Shown here: positions 45,028 to 56,112 of the stretch, piece by piece
Layout: every line of letters starts with the position of its first letter
How positions within the stretch are numbered: the first letter of the stretch is position 1
Source of the DNA: Calycina herbarum
Taxonomy: Eukaryota; Ascomycota; Leotiomycetes; Helotiales; Pezizellaceae
Direction: 5' to 3'
DNA length: 64,000 nucleotides
Assembly: GCA_001414485.1 (NCBI GenBank)
Contig: LLEY01000102.1
Coordinates: 162,058 to 226,057 of the forward strand
Made by a program: the position numbers and the translations under genes
Notes under the pieces: generated by a model
What the model saw: only the letters and a program-made list of their open reading frames with translations
Told to the model about the DNA's origin: nothing
The model's database searches: none

Positions 45028-45327
45028 ATGATTCGGCAGGCCAAGCGATATTCGTAAGTTTCTCTCCTCCTTCACTTAAGTATCACTCACTAACATCGCT
45101 TCAGCGCTTCCCATCTAAAAGCCCCTTCATTAAGGGAAGAGGACTTCTCGCGTACCCTCAAGCGTTTCCCGTGCAACGGTGCAACAGATAAACAAAACTG
45201 GAGAACCCTGATGATACAATGCTCACTTGTACAGTACAGATTAAAAAACGGACCAAAGATCACCTTCGGGTTGGAGGGAGGTTTCTTGAGAGCCGCGCGG
45301 CGATTAAGTTTTGCAGTGTTTTTCTAA
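45028..45327 (+). CDS. Possible small spliced ORF, 82 residues
   Basis: ATG at 45028, exon to 45053, 51-bp intron (GTAAGT, CACTAACA branch, TTCAG), exon 45105-45327. The spliced frame starts MIRQAKRYSASHLKAPSLRE and is basic. No family is recognised. The frame stays open upstream to the acceptor at 44970 (...GVHVLNRN before the Met), so the gene could have earlier exons. The strong splice signals are the only real evidence; it may be a non-coding transcript. Confidence 0.3.
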
Positions 45328-45940
45328 GGATTCTTTTTCGCAAAGCTTCTTTTCTTACCTTCGCGCTGCAGAGTCTTGAGGTGTCAATTGGAGGATCACC
45401 AGGATCGCACTGATTCCTTGCGACTCGCGACTTCTTTTATATGTCACTCGATGTCCAGATTCTCAGCGCGATGCGACTTAGATCAGAGAGGTAAGTCGTT
45501 TTCAATATTTTACTTGCATTCGAGTCACAAATGAGCAGTGACAGCTTGGGTCTCTCACCAATTCCTCGCGTAACCATCGCCGCGACAAAATGGATAGTTT
45601 CAAGCAGGGGATTTTTCTGTCTTTTGTTGCTAGAATCTCTTCATCTCGAGGCCTTCTCAAAAGGACACGATGGGATAGTTTGATTGATAATGAAATATAA
45701 AAATATTTTTCAAAGTGATGAAGTGACGTTGAAATCCGTGCGCCCAAAGATTCCTGGCGTGCATCTAAATTGCGCCAAGACCCCGCGATAACTTCAACCC
45801 CAAACCCACCAAACCTCTCACTCACTCAAGCTCAACGCCAACATCAAAAATGACCGTCCCCGGGCCCTGAATTCAACACCAATCTCAAATACTTGACTTC
45901 AAACCACATCTCGCATCGCCATCTCATCCCCCACCTCAAG
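45328..45940. other. Intergenic
   Basis: RMP1 leader from about 45830 (CTCAACGCCAACATCAAAA, CATC-rich). A minus-strand ORF of 107 codons (45502-45825) has no domain and is not called. Confidence 0.45.
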
Positions 45941-46839
45941 ATGGCGCCTTCAAAGCCCACGACCACTACCCCAGCCACGTCCCTCACAAACCCCCTCGCA
46001 AATCTCACCACCCTCCACCTAACGCTCCACTATCTCAACCACCGAAACAAAAACCAACACCGGCTCGCAAAATGGTATAAATCTCTTTCCCAATTTCTAC
46101 GTCAGACGGCCAAATTATCGAGGGAAATCGAAGAGTTTGATGCTGCACGTGTTTTAGATCCTGGGTATGGGAGGAAGGATGGGGAAAAAGAAGGCAAAGT
46201 GCGGAAAGAAAGTAAATTCACGAATGCGGCTCGGGAAAAATTAGTTTCTAGAATTGAGTTCTTGGCTTTGGGAGGGAAGGGAGATATCATTGGGAGGTGG
46301 TATTTGTGAGTCGCTCTTTCCCTCTTCCCTGCCTTGTTTTTTCGGGGAAGAGCACCTAAGAAAATTTAACTAATAAAATACCTAGAGCCTTCTCAACACT
46401 CGTCGCCGATAACCAATACGCGTCCCTAGGTTTGATGCTTATCGGCTCTCTGGCAAGATTCCAAACAGTGGTGAAGCAAGTCGCGAAAGAAATTGATCTA
46501 GAGCTAGAGCCTCGAGAAATTCCAGTCGGGGAAGAGAAATCTGGGTTGGTTTTATTACAGCCACAGACGAGTCAGGAGGGTAGTAACGATGATTTGGGGG
46601 AGGTGATTTCGAGAGAGGGGTTTGAGCCTTTAAAGTTGGAGGCACAGGAAATTGATGAGCCTGGAGAGGAAGAAGTCAGGGTTCAGATAAAGAAGATTTC
46701 TTCCAAGGAGAAGAAGAGGAAGGAAGTAAAAGAGGATATAGAGGAGTTGGTGGAAGAATCAACGCCGAAAACCAAACGACCGAAGAAGAAAAAGAAGAAG
46801 GGGGATGCTTTTGATGATTTATTTGGTAGTTTGACATGA
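45941..46839 (+). CDS. RMP1: Rmp1-like RNase MRP subunit
   Basis: Exons 45941-46305 and 46386-46839; 272 residues. The conserved core has LHYLNHRNKNQHRLAKWYKS (about residues 27-46), then after the intron AFSTLVADNQYASLGLMLIG and LARF. This is the Rmp1 domain, specific to RNase MRP, which cuts pre-rRNA at A3 and some mRNAs in nucleolus and cytoplasm. The intron (TT|A, LAFST) joins the two halves of the domain. The C-terminal half is acidic then very basic (TKRPKKKKKKGDAFDDLFGS), a likely nucleolar signal. Confidence 0.88.
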
Positions 46840-46951
46840 AATGCCATCTCTCCTTTTGAAAAGGGTCCCAATAACTCTCAATGATCGATATTTGCTGTGC
46901 TGCTCATAGGTATGAGTTTTAGTCTTTGCTCCGCGTACGCCTCCATTGTTG

Positions 46952-47055
46952 GGAATTGTTCGAATGGTCTAGGGTAATCAAAAGTATTGTTCAAGAACGT
47001 TTAGGGGAATTAGAAGATCGCTTTCGTAATTCTCCTAGACCTTCTCGATGAATGA
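46952..47055. repeat. Diverged ~100-bp repeat with inverted ends (copy 3)
   Basis: Starts GGAATTGTTCGAATGGTCTA and its right end (ATTCTCCTAGACCTTCTCGA) is an imperfect inverted version of the left. It aligns with 8667-8765 throughout. Confidence 0.5.
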
Positions 47056-47217
47056 CCGAAAATAGTCGTACAATAAAGGAAGAACGTGCCGGACCGAGCG
47101 TGCTACTTGCCTTGACCTAGTCGATAATGTTTTTTTTTACCAAGGAAGTAGGAAGGCATTCTCAATTTTGTACTCATGTACCTTACACGTGACTCTTTTA
47201 TGGCCCCCAAATTTGCT

Positions 47218-47525
47218 GGTGGCTTACTTGTGGCTTACTCGTGGATTACTCGTAGATTACTCGTAGCTTACTCTCATAGTTTACTCGTGGCTTACTCATT
47301 GTTTGATAGCTTACTAGAATTTTACTAGCTTACTCGATACATCTCCGGCTTACCCGCAACACTTTTTGGGCCCCAATAGTATACTTTTTTACTCCTTGTT
47401 TGGCATCTTATTCGCTATTTCATGGCTTACTTGATTCTTAGTAGCTTATACGCTAAACGTTTGGTTTACTCGCAATTCAATTTTTTGCCCCCAAACTTGG
47501 CACTGGCTTACTTGCTATTCGGTCG
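47218..47525. repeat. Degenerate tandem repeat based on GGCTTACTCG
   Basis: At least a dozen variants of an 11-12-bp unit (GGCTTACTTGT, GGCTTACTCGT, GGATTACTCGT, AGATTACTCGT, AGCTTACTC, GGTTTACTCGC...) are scattered, tightly at 47218-47340 and loosely after. An old decayed minisatellite. Confidence 0.75.
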
Positions 47526-48404
47526 AGTTACACAGAAACTCGTTCGGGTGTCACTCAGCGACATAACAAGCGAAGAAGGGGAGGTTTGCACCTGCCTATC
47601 TGGCTCATTGTTCCAATACTTGGGACAATTTAGAAAATTAGCCCAGGTGTTCTGAAGAATAAAGTTCAATTGTTTCCATATATTTGGGGTAAACTAAATT
47701 GTACTGGAAATTGGAGCTACGAATTGTTTTTTGCCCCCTTTATGTCACCATTTCTCATGAATTTGTTACCTGCTGTTCTTAGCAGCTGACTCGTTCTCTG
47801 TGGTGCCTCGGAATTCCAGAATGCCATATTCCCCTTGTGTTCCCCCCAAGCTCAATCCAGAGAATACATCACTAAATCCTTCCCAAACCCCCCACCCCCC
47901 ACCCTACAGTATAATAGCAAGCGTGATGAGGCACATTGCCCAGTATACTGGTAATGTATAATAAGCCTTAGATTCTGACTTGTGGCGGAACCTGAATTTT
48001 CGGAGGTTGATCGACGTCTCCGAGTCCAAGTCGGAGGAGGTGGATTTTCTGTTGGTAAGTGGAGTGACCGAGGATGATGTATTGTTGCTGATGTCGTCGT
48101 ATTATAGTGTTGTGGAAGCATGTCTGGTGATGGTGGAGGTGGCTTTCTCAGAAACCAGAAGGAGTAACACTGATGCTGTTTCCGTAAATCTAAATGCATC
48201 ATCGTATTAGTCTTGAGCTGAGTGATAGGCAAGCGCGAACCTCGTTCTCGTGACGAGAGGAAATGGGAGAATAATTCCAACCAAATAACCCTTTCATATG
48301 ATTCTATTTTCTTAAGTTTCAGAACCCAATCCTTCTAACTATACACACGCTTTCCCCCTCTATCTCAAAACTCATTTTTCGAACCCTGCTGCCATCTACA
48401 ACAT

Positions 48405-51398
48405 TTACAAATACTTCCCCCCCAACCAAAACAGCACACCCCCCAGTCCAACATTAACAACCAAATGCTGCCCCAAACACCACGCCATACTATAAAGAAA
48501 CTTCGGACTGAAAACCGTCCAAATAAAAAGATGCGTCCTCAACAACGTACAAGCACCCATAACAAACACCAAAGCCGCAGTAACAAAAACCGTCAGCATC
48601 GCAAGATGTCCAAACAACAACCCCTGTCCTTCCTTTCCCCCTCGACTCTTAAGACGTAAAAGCATGAGGTTTGTTGCTGAAGTCCAGAATATTGGTCCTG
48701 TCCAGTTACTCACGAAGGTTAGAATTCCTACGGCTATAACGTTGTAACCCGAAACGCCGTTGTAGGCGCTGGAGAGGTCGATGGAGGATATGGCGTTGGA
48801 GCCCCCGGATGCGAAGAAGGACATGTGTTGGAGGAGGAGCGAGGAGGTGGTTATTTCGACGAGGGAGAGGGAGGAGTCGTTGAGGAGGTAGAATTGGATT
48901 TCGAAGATCAGAAGGAGGGGAATGTTGGTTGCTCTTGATTGGGTGGCTAGGAATAAGGTGAGGAGGTTGTGGATGGTTCGCATGGTTGCTGATTATATTT
49001 TAGTGACGGAATTTGAATCTGGGGTCAAGGGTTTTCTTACGATTAGGCTTTTTGTGGCTGAAACTGGAGCCCAGTGTATATGCCAGGACCACGGTAATTG
49101 CCATGAAAGTGATTCTGGCGCGAGTCACTAATGAGACTCCGACATCATTACTACCGAATGATTTAATGATGTCAGGCATGAGTTCGGGAGAGTCCTCATG
49201 CGTAAAGGCGAGTTTAAAAGAAACAGCTGCAGTAACGACTGCTGTCGCAATGACCCCAGCACCAATTCGATGAAATCGAGGGAAGGCAATGCTAACGAAG
49301 ACCTGAAGAATCCATAAGTAGGTGATGGCAACCAAAGACCAAAAGAACATCCGATGTTCGAAGAAGAAAGTCTTTGCTATATCTGGCTCGCCAGCCCATT
49401 TCTGGCCTGTCTGATTCCAGCGTCTTGTAAATCTGGCAGCGAGGAGAATAAAAATTGAGCTGAGATCTAAAAGACGGGATCCTAGGGATCCAAACTCCCT
49501 CTTTCGTTTTCTGTTGATGTTAGTCAATGCCACCTAGTTTGTTGGAAATTGCATACCCTTTGACCCAAAGTAACATCAACCAAGCTGTAGCAGCCCAATA
49601 CCAGAAATGATGCTCTTCTTCGACATAACTGCTTGCAAACATCATGGTTCCATAAAGAAGCGTGATGAGAATGAAAGGGGCGCTGTTTCTTATGGAATTG
49701 GCGATAGTCGGAGCTACAGCAATAGATGCCAGTAACAAACCAGTTGCGGCAACGACTTGACCCGTGACAAGCTTTGAAACATCGTAATCGCTCGCGGTGC
49801 TACTCATCAATTCGGAAGCCTTGTTGAGCCACTGTTTATTTGTTAGTTTTAGGGGTCGATTCAATGCCATGAGTAAACAAACCTTGATAATCATCAAAAC
49901 CCAAGCATCGATATCTTGGTGTTCTTCGTCTGCTTTTGGCCTCGCTCGGGCGATGATTCTCCATTCACACGCAAGTTCCTCGACGTCGCTACTCAATTGA
50001 TCACAACTTGATGATGGTCCGTCACCCTCAAATGATGGAAAGGTAGCCTCAACAACATTTAGAATCTGTCTAGCATTTCTCCATAAGATCTGAGCTTGGT
50101 CGTTGCCTATTGATGTTTAGCAAATATGAAGAACATTCTAAAGAATCTTTACATACTATGTTGCCAGAAGGGAAGAAAGGCGGGAATGAAAGCTCCTAGG
50201 TTGTTTTGAGGAACCGGAAATCCCAAAAGGGCTCCCAAAGTAGGAGCAATGTCGGATTGTTCGACCGTCGAATAATATTGGAAGTTTTCCTCGAAGGCAG
50301 CAGGTGTTTGAAACCCGGAGTTGATTGTTTTCAACTTGGGAGATATGAAGACAAGAGCAGGTGAAGTTTCACCTGGAGCCGAACCACCATGATTACCAGC
50401 ATCATTCATGCCGTGATCTCCTAACAGTATCAAAAGCGTCGATTCAAGGGCCTCGGTCGTTTCAATAGCATGATGTATTTGGGAAACAATTCCATCCATC
50501 TCACTTTGCTTTGGGATCATATTGGGACTTTTGTTTGTTAGTACATTCAATTCAACAATGGACTTGTGTAAAAAGTTACCTTCGAGGTCCTGCCTTGTGT
50601 CCAATATGGTCAAGTCCAAGGTAGTGTAGCACCATAGTATTCCAATCATCATTCTTCAATTCTTGAGGGACATGTCTTGTAACGTTATTGTCCACTTCGG
50701 TGAAATCCTAACAAAATAAATTCAGCTATCTGCTATATACACCCAACAAACATAGACTGACCGCAACAAAAAAGCTTGAAGTGCCATCTGCCCGATCAAA
50801 AAAGTCCGGAAAGAGCTTCAGCCAGGTGTCATCCCCATACATGATCATCTTTCCACCCCCCTTGGCCTTCAATTGTGCCAGCCATGTGTCTTGTGTGGCC
50901 AGGGTAGAAGAGGTATCGGATTCTGCGAAATTGAGAATCACATCGAGGAAGGAAGGAGTAGAGCCTGTAGTGATGGCTTTGATTCTCGGCATGGTAATGG
51001 TAGGAGACGTGGCATGCGCTGTAAAGGGGATCGCAGCACCAGAGGAAATTAGACTGTTGACCTGTTAGCTTTCTGACCTTGTTCAATTGGAAAGTCCCAA
51101 GTACCTCTGTGTAAATTTGAACCCAGATTCTTCACCAAAGACGAAATCACTACCATTGTCAGTTCCTATCCGCATTCCCTCATTCCGAGCCGCCGTACCT
51201 TCGAAGAGCGTCTACCACCATAAAAATCACCTTGTCAAACGGAGCCTCTGGCGGAGGTCCATATTCCAGGGATTCATACTGGGCTAATCCTGTCAAGAAT
51301 GGCTTGTAGGGAAAGAAGCCGCTTGCAAAGGTTAGTATGGCGATTGGGATCAAAATATTTGCTGCCACAAGACAGATGGTCGAAATTCGGGAGACCAT
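48405..51398 (-). CDS. LAS21: GPI ethanolamine phosphate transferase 2 (Las21/Gpi7)
   Basis: Nine exons: 51398-51199, 51149-51105, 51053-50762, 50707-50580, 50527-50157, 50106-49883, 49831-49557, 49510-49041, 48988-48405; 862 residues. An N-terminal signal-anchor (TICLVAANILIPIAILTFAS) precedes the lumenal phosphatase-fold domain with VIFMVVDALRSDFVF, SPTITMPRIKAITTG, HYLGLDHIGHKAGP and GDHGMNDAGNHGG (metal-binding Asp/His). About ten hydrophobic segments fill the C-terminal 430 residues. It adds ethanolamine phosphate to the second mannose of GPI anchors in the ER, with Gpi11 as partner. Some introns have weak donors (GTCAGT, GTTTGT), but phases all agree. Confidence 0.93.
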
Positions 51399-51926
51399 CG
51401 CGCTGGAAGAATTGAAATAGGAAACCTATGGGCCACGGCCATGCAGTATCAATAACTGTATTTTTGGAACTTGAAGAGACGAAGAAACAGCCATTATACG
51501 AGCATGAGTGCGAATTGGGAAAGACAGTGTCGCGTTGAATGAAGTTGATGTACCTGGAAGGCTGAGAAACAATCTGGCACCCGAATGCGCCTCGCCAGCT
51601 CACTGGGGACGAATTCTTGCAACCCCTGGTGGCTGCTTCACGATAAGCCTCTTATCGTGAAACCCAGCTCTGCCAAAATAAATTTCCAAGTAATTGTTTA
51701 CCTATATATTTAGTAGGGTAGTTGAAGTCAAGATTTGGTGCCAGGTAGGTTTAAAAATCGAAAAACCTCCCAATTTAACTTGCAGATTCTGGAACGTTAA
51801 ATTTTGGTATTGGCAAAGAATTTCCAGCAACAGTATTTCCATTCCCATGCGCCCAGAACTCCTGGCAAAACTTCTTCCTAAACTCCAAATCCCTCTGCAT
51901 TCCATTGTCAAGATGTCCCTACTCTC
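51399..51926. other. Intergenic with a perfect short hairpin
   Basis: LAS21 promoter and 3' region of the DUF2423 gene. A perfect 11-bp stem with a 3-base loop (TTCACGATAAG/CTTATCGTGAA) lies at 51637-51661. Confidence 0.5.
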
Positions 51927-52439
51927 CTACTTCTTCTGCTTAGGCCGTCCAACTCTCTTGCCATCTTTGTATTTGGGAAAGACGATAGATGCTTTGCGAC
52001 TAGATCTTCGTCCGGTGCTTCTCTTTTCGATTCGAGTTTTTCTGGCCGGGACAGCAGTCTTGGAAGAGTCTTGATCGATTTCCATGGCTAGAGGATTGTT
52101 AGTTCATGGTCCATAGCCAAATAGTAATCGAGGGTTGGTAAATACCTTCAGATGCCTTTTCCGGAACTGGGTCAACTGCTTTGGTCTCGGAGGTAGCTAA
52201 CAAGTGTATTAGTAAAGCAATAAAGATGGCATCCAAGCATTGCAACGCGCTGCCAGCATACCTCCAGCAACCTCCATCTCTACATCCTTTTGCACCGGCG
52301 TGGGTTTTGGCTGGGCAATCAGCGCAAGTAACTTTGCTTGCATACGCTCATTTCTCGCCGATTCGATTGGACCGAAAACCTTGCTCTTGAGCGCAACATT
52401 GTTGGCCTTGCGCGAACTCGATCTTGCTCCCTTTGCCAT
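51927..52439 (-). CDS. DUF2423 (YBL028C-like) protein
   Basis: Exons 52439-52262, 52196-52146 and 52087-51927; 129 residues. The start MAKGARSSSRKANNVALKSK and VFGPIESARNERMQAKL match the conserved N-terminal block of DUF2423/UPF0642 proteins. A short acidic middle (KDVEMEVAG) is followed by a Lys/Arg-rich tail (RRSSRKASIVFPKYKDGKR, RVGRPKQKK). The yeast homologue YBL028C is nucleolar and associates with pre-60S particles, which fits the other ribosome genes here. GRP in the tail resembles an AT-hook core. The middle exon is only 51 bp. Confidence 0.85.
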
Positions 52440-52912
52440 TGTGAATTGTGGTTGGTGGGTGTAGACGGCGGGTTGTAAATTGAGCTAGAAAACGGCGGGG
52501 TTAGGTTTTTGATGGAAAAATGTCTGGAGACTGAATTTGGTGCGGTGATAGTAAAAGCGGCAGTGAGTTAGTACGGCTGCCGTCCGGTGCCATTCCGTGA
52601 ATAGAGATTAGCGCAAAAGCAGCGCAGCATTGGATGATCTCCGGCCGGTGTCGAGGGGTTACTAGTGTAGTTCTCTTGCCTCGACTCCAATGCCTCGACT
52701 TCAACCCAAAGGCAAATCACCACCAAAGAGGCTCAATGGAAATGAAAGGCAGCACCAGCGCAGATTGGGCTTTGCTAGCTTCTGCTCTTGTTTAAATATC
52801 TAACTCGGCCCATTCCTCCTCCATGAATGGAAAATAGACACGCGCGAATCTATTTCCCTGACCTAGACAGACAGACAGACGTTTCTGCAGCCTCTCGTCT
52901 CGTCCCTCCAAC
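52440..52912. promoter_or_regulatory. Divergent promoter, DUF2423 / SIZ1
   Basis: 473 bp between start codons. Contains ACAGACAGACAGAC just upstream of SIZ1 (about 52866-52880). Nothing else identified. Confidence 0.45.
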
Positions 52913-54918
52913 ATGTCCTCGATGGGGGGAAACCTTTTGGATGCCGAGCCCCTGGTGCGGACGGTGAAGGACGGTGGGATGCTCAATAAAACCCTCATCT
53001 TGATCTGCCAGGCAGACGGGCTCAGCAGGACTGGTGTCAAGTTGGAGTTGCAGACGCGCATCATCGACCGTATGTTACCTATCTTCTATCTTCCCCTTCA
53101 CTTCCACCTCGCCGTTGCCATCTTCAGCCTCGTCCTCACCGTTGAATTGGTCCATGCATACTTGTACCAATCAGGTAATCTACCTATAACTAACTTCCTC
53201 TCCCACAGGAATTCGCCTCTACGCTAATACCCAAAACATCGAGAAATTCGACAAATTGAGAAACCTCATCCTCCATCCTCCTACTTCAGGGTCTGCCGCA
53301 AGTTCACCCTACCACTCAGGAATGGCCAGCTCGTCCTCGCCAGCACGAACAGGTCCGGCGACACCAAGTCCTTATCTAGGTTTAGGTGGGTCGAATCGCC
53401 ATAACGGATACAACAATATGGGGGGAGGCGCAAATGCATATCTCGGCGCCTTCGCTCAGCCAAAAGGTGAGGCTATCGCAAGTTGGACGCTTGTCATGAG
53501 ATATGATCTGATCTTTGATAGGAATTGAGTTCAAGCCCAGCCCATTCTTCCATGTGGAGCAACAGATCGGAGAGACTATAACATGCGATGGTGAGCAATC
53601 TACTCCTCTCTTGACGCGTACGACTAACACCAATTTCAGCCATGGTACATCATCGCAACGCGGCGAAGATAACTCTGAAGGCCCAGGAGTATCCCATCCT
53701 AGGTCGAGTCAAGAACGATCCGACATTGAAAGTGATGATCTTCTGTGCTGGCGAAAATAAAGGACCACAAGATGTTGCATTTCCTCATCAATCTGAGATC
53801 AAGGTCAATACAGGTGCCGTTACAGCCAATTTACGAGGTCTGAAGAACAAACCAGGTTCAACTAGACCAGTCGACATTACCAAAGAGCTTCGGTTAACTC
53901 CTTCCAACTACGCCAATATTGTGGAGATGACTTACGCTCTTACAAACAAGGTAGATGGTAGTTCCTTACAGGTCGGCAACCAATATCCACCCCCTTGTTG
54001 CCTTTTAATATTCACTCTCCTTTACCCTTTTGCGCCATAATTCAGTCTATCTTATGCTGACACCAAAACAGAAATTTTACCTAGCAATTCACGTGGTCAA
54101 GGATGTACCAATCACAGAGTTATTGCAAAAGCTCAAGTTAGGAAGGCACATTACAGAAAAGAGTGTGTTGGATGAAAGTGAGTCGCTATTTGCTAAATCT
54201 TTCAGTACATAAACTAAAACAATCCAGTGGCGACCAAATCCCGAGATGTTGATATAATTGCAACAGCTTCGGTCCTATCTCTCAAGTGTCCCTTGTCAAC
54301 TTTGCGAATTGACCTGCCAGTTCGATCTCTGGCGTGTCGACATAACCAATGCTTTGACGGCACATCATATCTTCAATTGCAACAACAGGGTCCTACTTGG
54401 CTCTGTCCAATCTGCAACCAATCTGCCCCTTTCCAAAATTTGGTTGTTGACGAGTAAGGAAAATATTACCCTGAGCAATGAAAAGTACTAACTTTCCCCG
54501 CAGCTATGTCAATCAAATATTGAAGAACACCAATAAATCGGTCGATCAAGTCACGGTTCAGCCAGATGGCAAATGGGAACACCACGCCAAAAAAGAAAAT
54601 GCTCGCCCATCAAATGGAGTTGCCAGCGATGATGATGACGACCTCGTTGAGATTACCAAGAATGGCGATAATGTGACAATGGGGGCACCAAATGGTTATG
54701 GTTCACAAGCCCAAAGATCTGTTTCTACCGCGTCGGGTCCTTCCAGAAATCAAGGCGCTACGAGTGCAAAGCGGCCAATTACTGATGTCATTGACCTTAC
54801 ATCAAGCGGAGATGAAGATGAGGAACCTGCAAGAACACCAAAGCGACAGCATACAAACGGATACGGAGGAGGAAGCGTACCCGCCTATCGACCGGCGCCG
54901 TCAAATGGATATAGGTAG
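52913..54918 (+). CDS. SIZ1: Siz/PIAS-type SUMO E3 ligase
   Basis: Exons 52913-53069, 53209-53466, 53522-53590, 53640-53950, 54072-54177, 54228-54453 and 54504-54918; 513 residues. A SAP-like N-terminus (LILICQADGLSRTGVKLELQ) is followed by a Ser/Pro-rich linker, the PINIT domain (about 138-300: FFHVEQQIGETITCDAMVHH, VMIFCAGENKG) and an SP-RING (about 310-375) with LKCPLSTLRIDLPVRSLACR, HNQCFDG and WLCPICNQ, covering the zinc Cys/His set. A SUMO-interacting motif VIDLTSSGDEDEE lies near the C-terminus. It transfers SUMO to nuclear targets such as PCNA or septins in yeast. It is shorter than yeast Siz1 (904) but typical of filamentous fungi. Donor of intron 4 (AAG|GTAGAT) is the least certain. 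Confidence 0.93.
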
Positions 54919-56112
54919 CCCGTCGCCTATTTGATGTACATGCCTTTTTCCTCCGTCTTTTTGCATTTTATATTACATGTTTCGTTCTGGGCGTAATGTG
55001 TAAAAATATTTCATGATTCCCCAAGAAATTGCTAGGCGTTTGGGAGGAAAGCAAATGGGTGCTTGCTATGGTTGGAGCATCTGGGGGCGTCAATACGGAT
55101 GGGTCGAATTAGGCCAAGAGCAGAGAACAGAGAACTTTGCATTACTTGGCTTTCACAGGCATTCAAGGAAATGCTCATAGGGATGAATTCAAAGAATATT
55201 CCATGATTGTTTGGTGCCTTTGGTTTCACGGTGAATTTGTTTCATATTGGCCAAGGACACATGCCACTTGCCATTACGAGCGAAGCTAACAGCTATACTT
55301 GAGCATTAGAGGTAAATGAAGTCAAGGTATTAGAGTCTTGTTGAATTATGTAGCTCACATTGTAAGAAACTCCGACCTTGATCTACGTACACCCTTTCGT
55401 ATTATGACCCAAATTATTCGGCAAAATCACCGCTATTAACCCAGATGACTTAAGTAAAATCAAAACAATGAGTCTCTAAAACTCTTCTACAGCTTTCCTA
55501 GATTGTCGCCTAAAACAATGTAAGTATACAAGAATGAGTGCCACCCTAAGCATTCTCATTCACTGGTTCTCACCCATTTAGCTTGATATTTGGTATATGA
55601 ACAGCTTGTTTGTTTTTGGAGTAATCTTCTTCAGAAGGAGCTGGATCCATGATGTCGAGTGCAAGTATGAGGGTGAGCATGGCCAGTGTATCAGAGCACC
55701 GAGAACATACGCAAGAGCGTGTGAGACTCGCTGTAATTCGATTTCATTGAATTTTTTATAGAAAAAATAAAGTAACCATTCTCCATCCTCCCCGACCACC
55801 CACTCCTACCTACGCCACCAGGATCCGCCGTGCAATGCAAACTCCTTCACCGAACCATTTATTTCCAGACCGCCCCTCCAAGAGTTTTATCCTTGTATTC
55901 TTCGCGTAAAGTCATGTCTTGTCGTAACAGTGTGGAGAGGAGAAAGTAGGACCAGTGAGCCAAGCAGCCAAAGATATATTTGTAAACCAGAGAGGGTTGG
56001 GTTACAATAAAACCAAAGAAGAGCTCAGAAGGATGAGACAAAAGCCAAATTCAAAATAAAACCAATCAGCATATACTGAATAAACCCCCACTAAGAGCGA
56101 TCTCAAGACCGT
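54919..56112. other. Intergenic between convergent genes
   Basis: 3' regions of SIZ1 and PFK26; middle part AT-rich. Only short ORFs. Nothing seen. Confidence 0.5.

Larger units (their letters stand above)
46840..48404. other. Intergenic between convergent genes, repeat-rich
   Basis: Contains a ~100-bp repeat copy at 46952-47055 and a degenerate array of GGCTTACTCG-like units at 47218-47525. The remainder has only short ORFs. The LAS21 3' region begins near 48300. Confidence 0.5.

Noticed and set aside
52501..52704. Minus-strand ORF in the DUF2423/SIZ1 promoter
   Set aside because: Short, no domain, lies in a divergent promoter.
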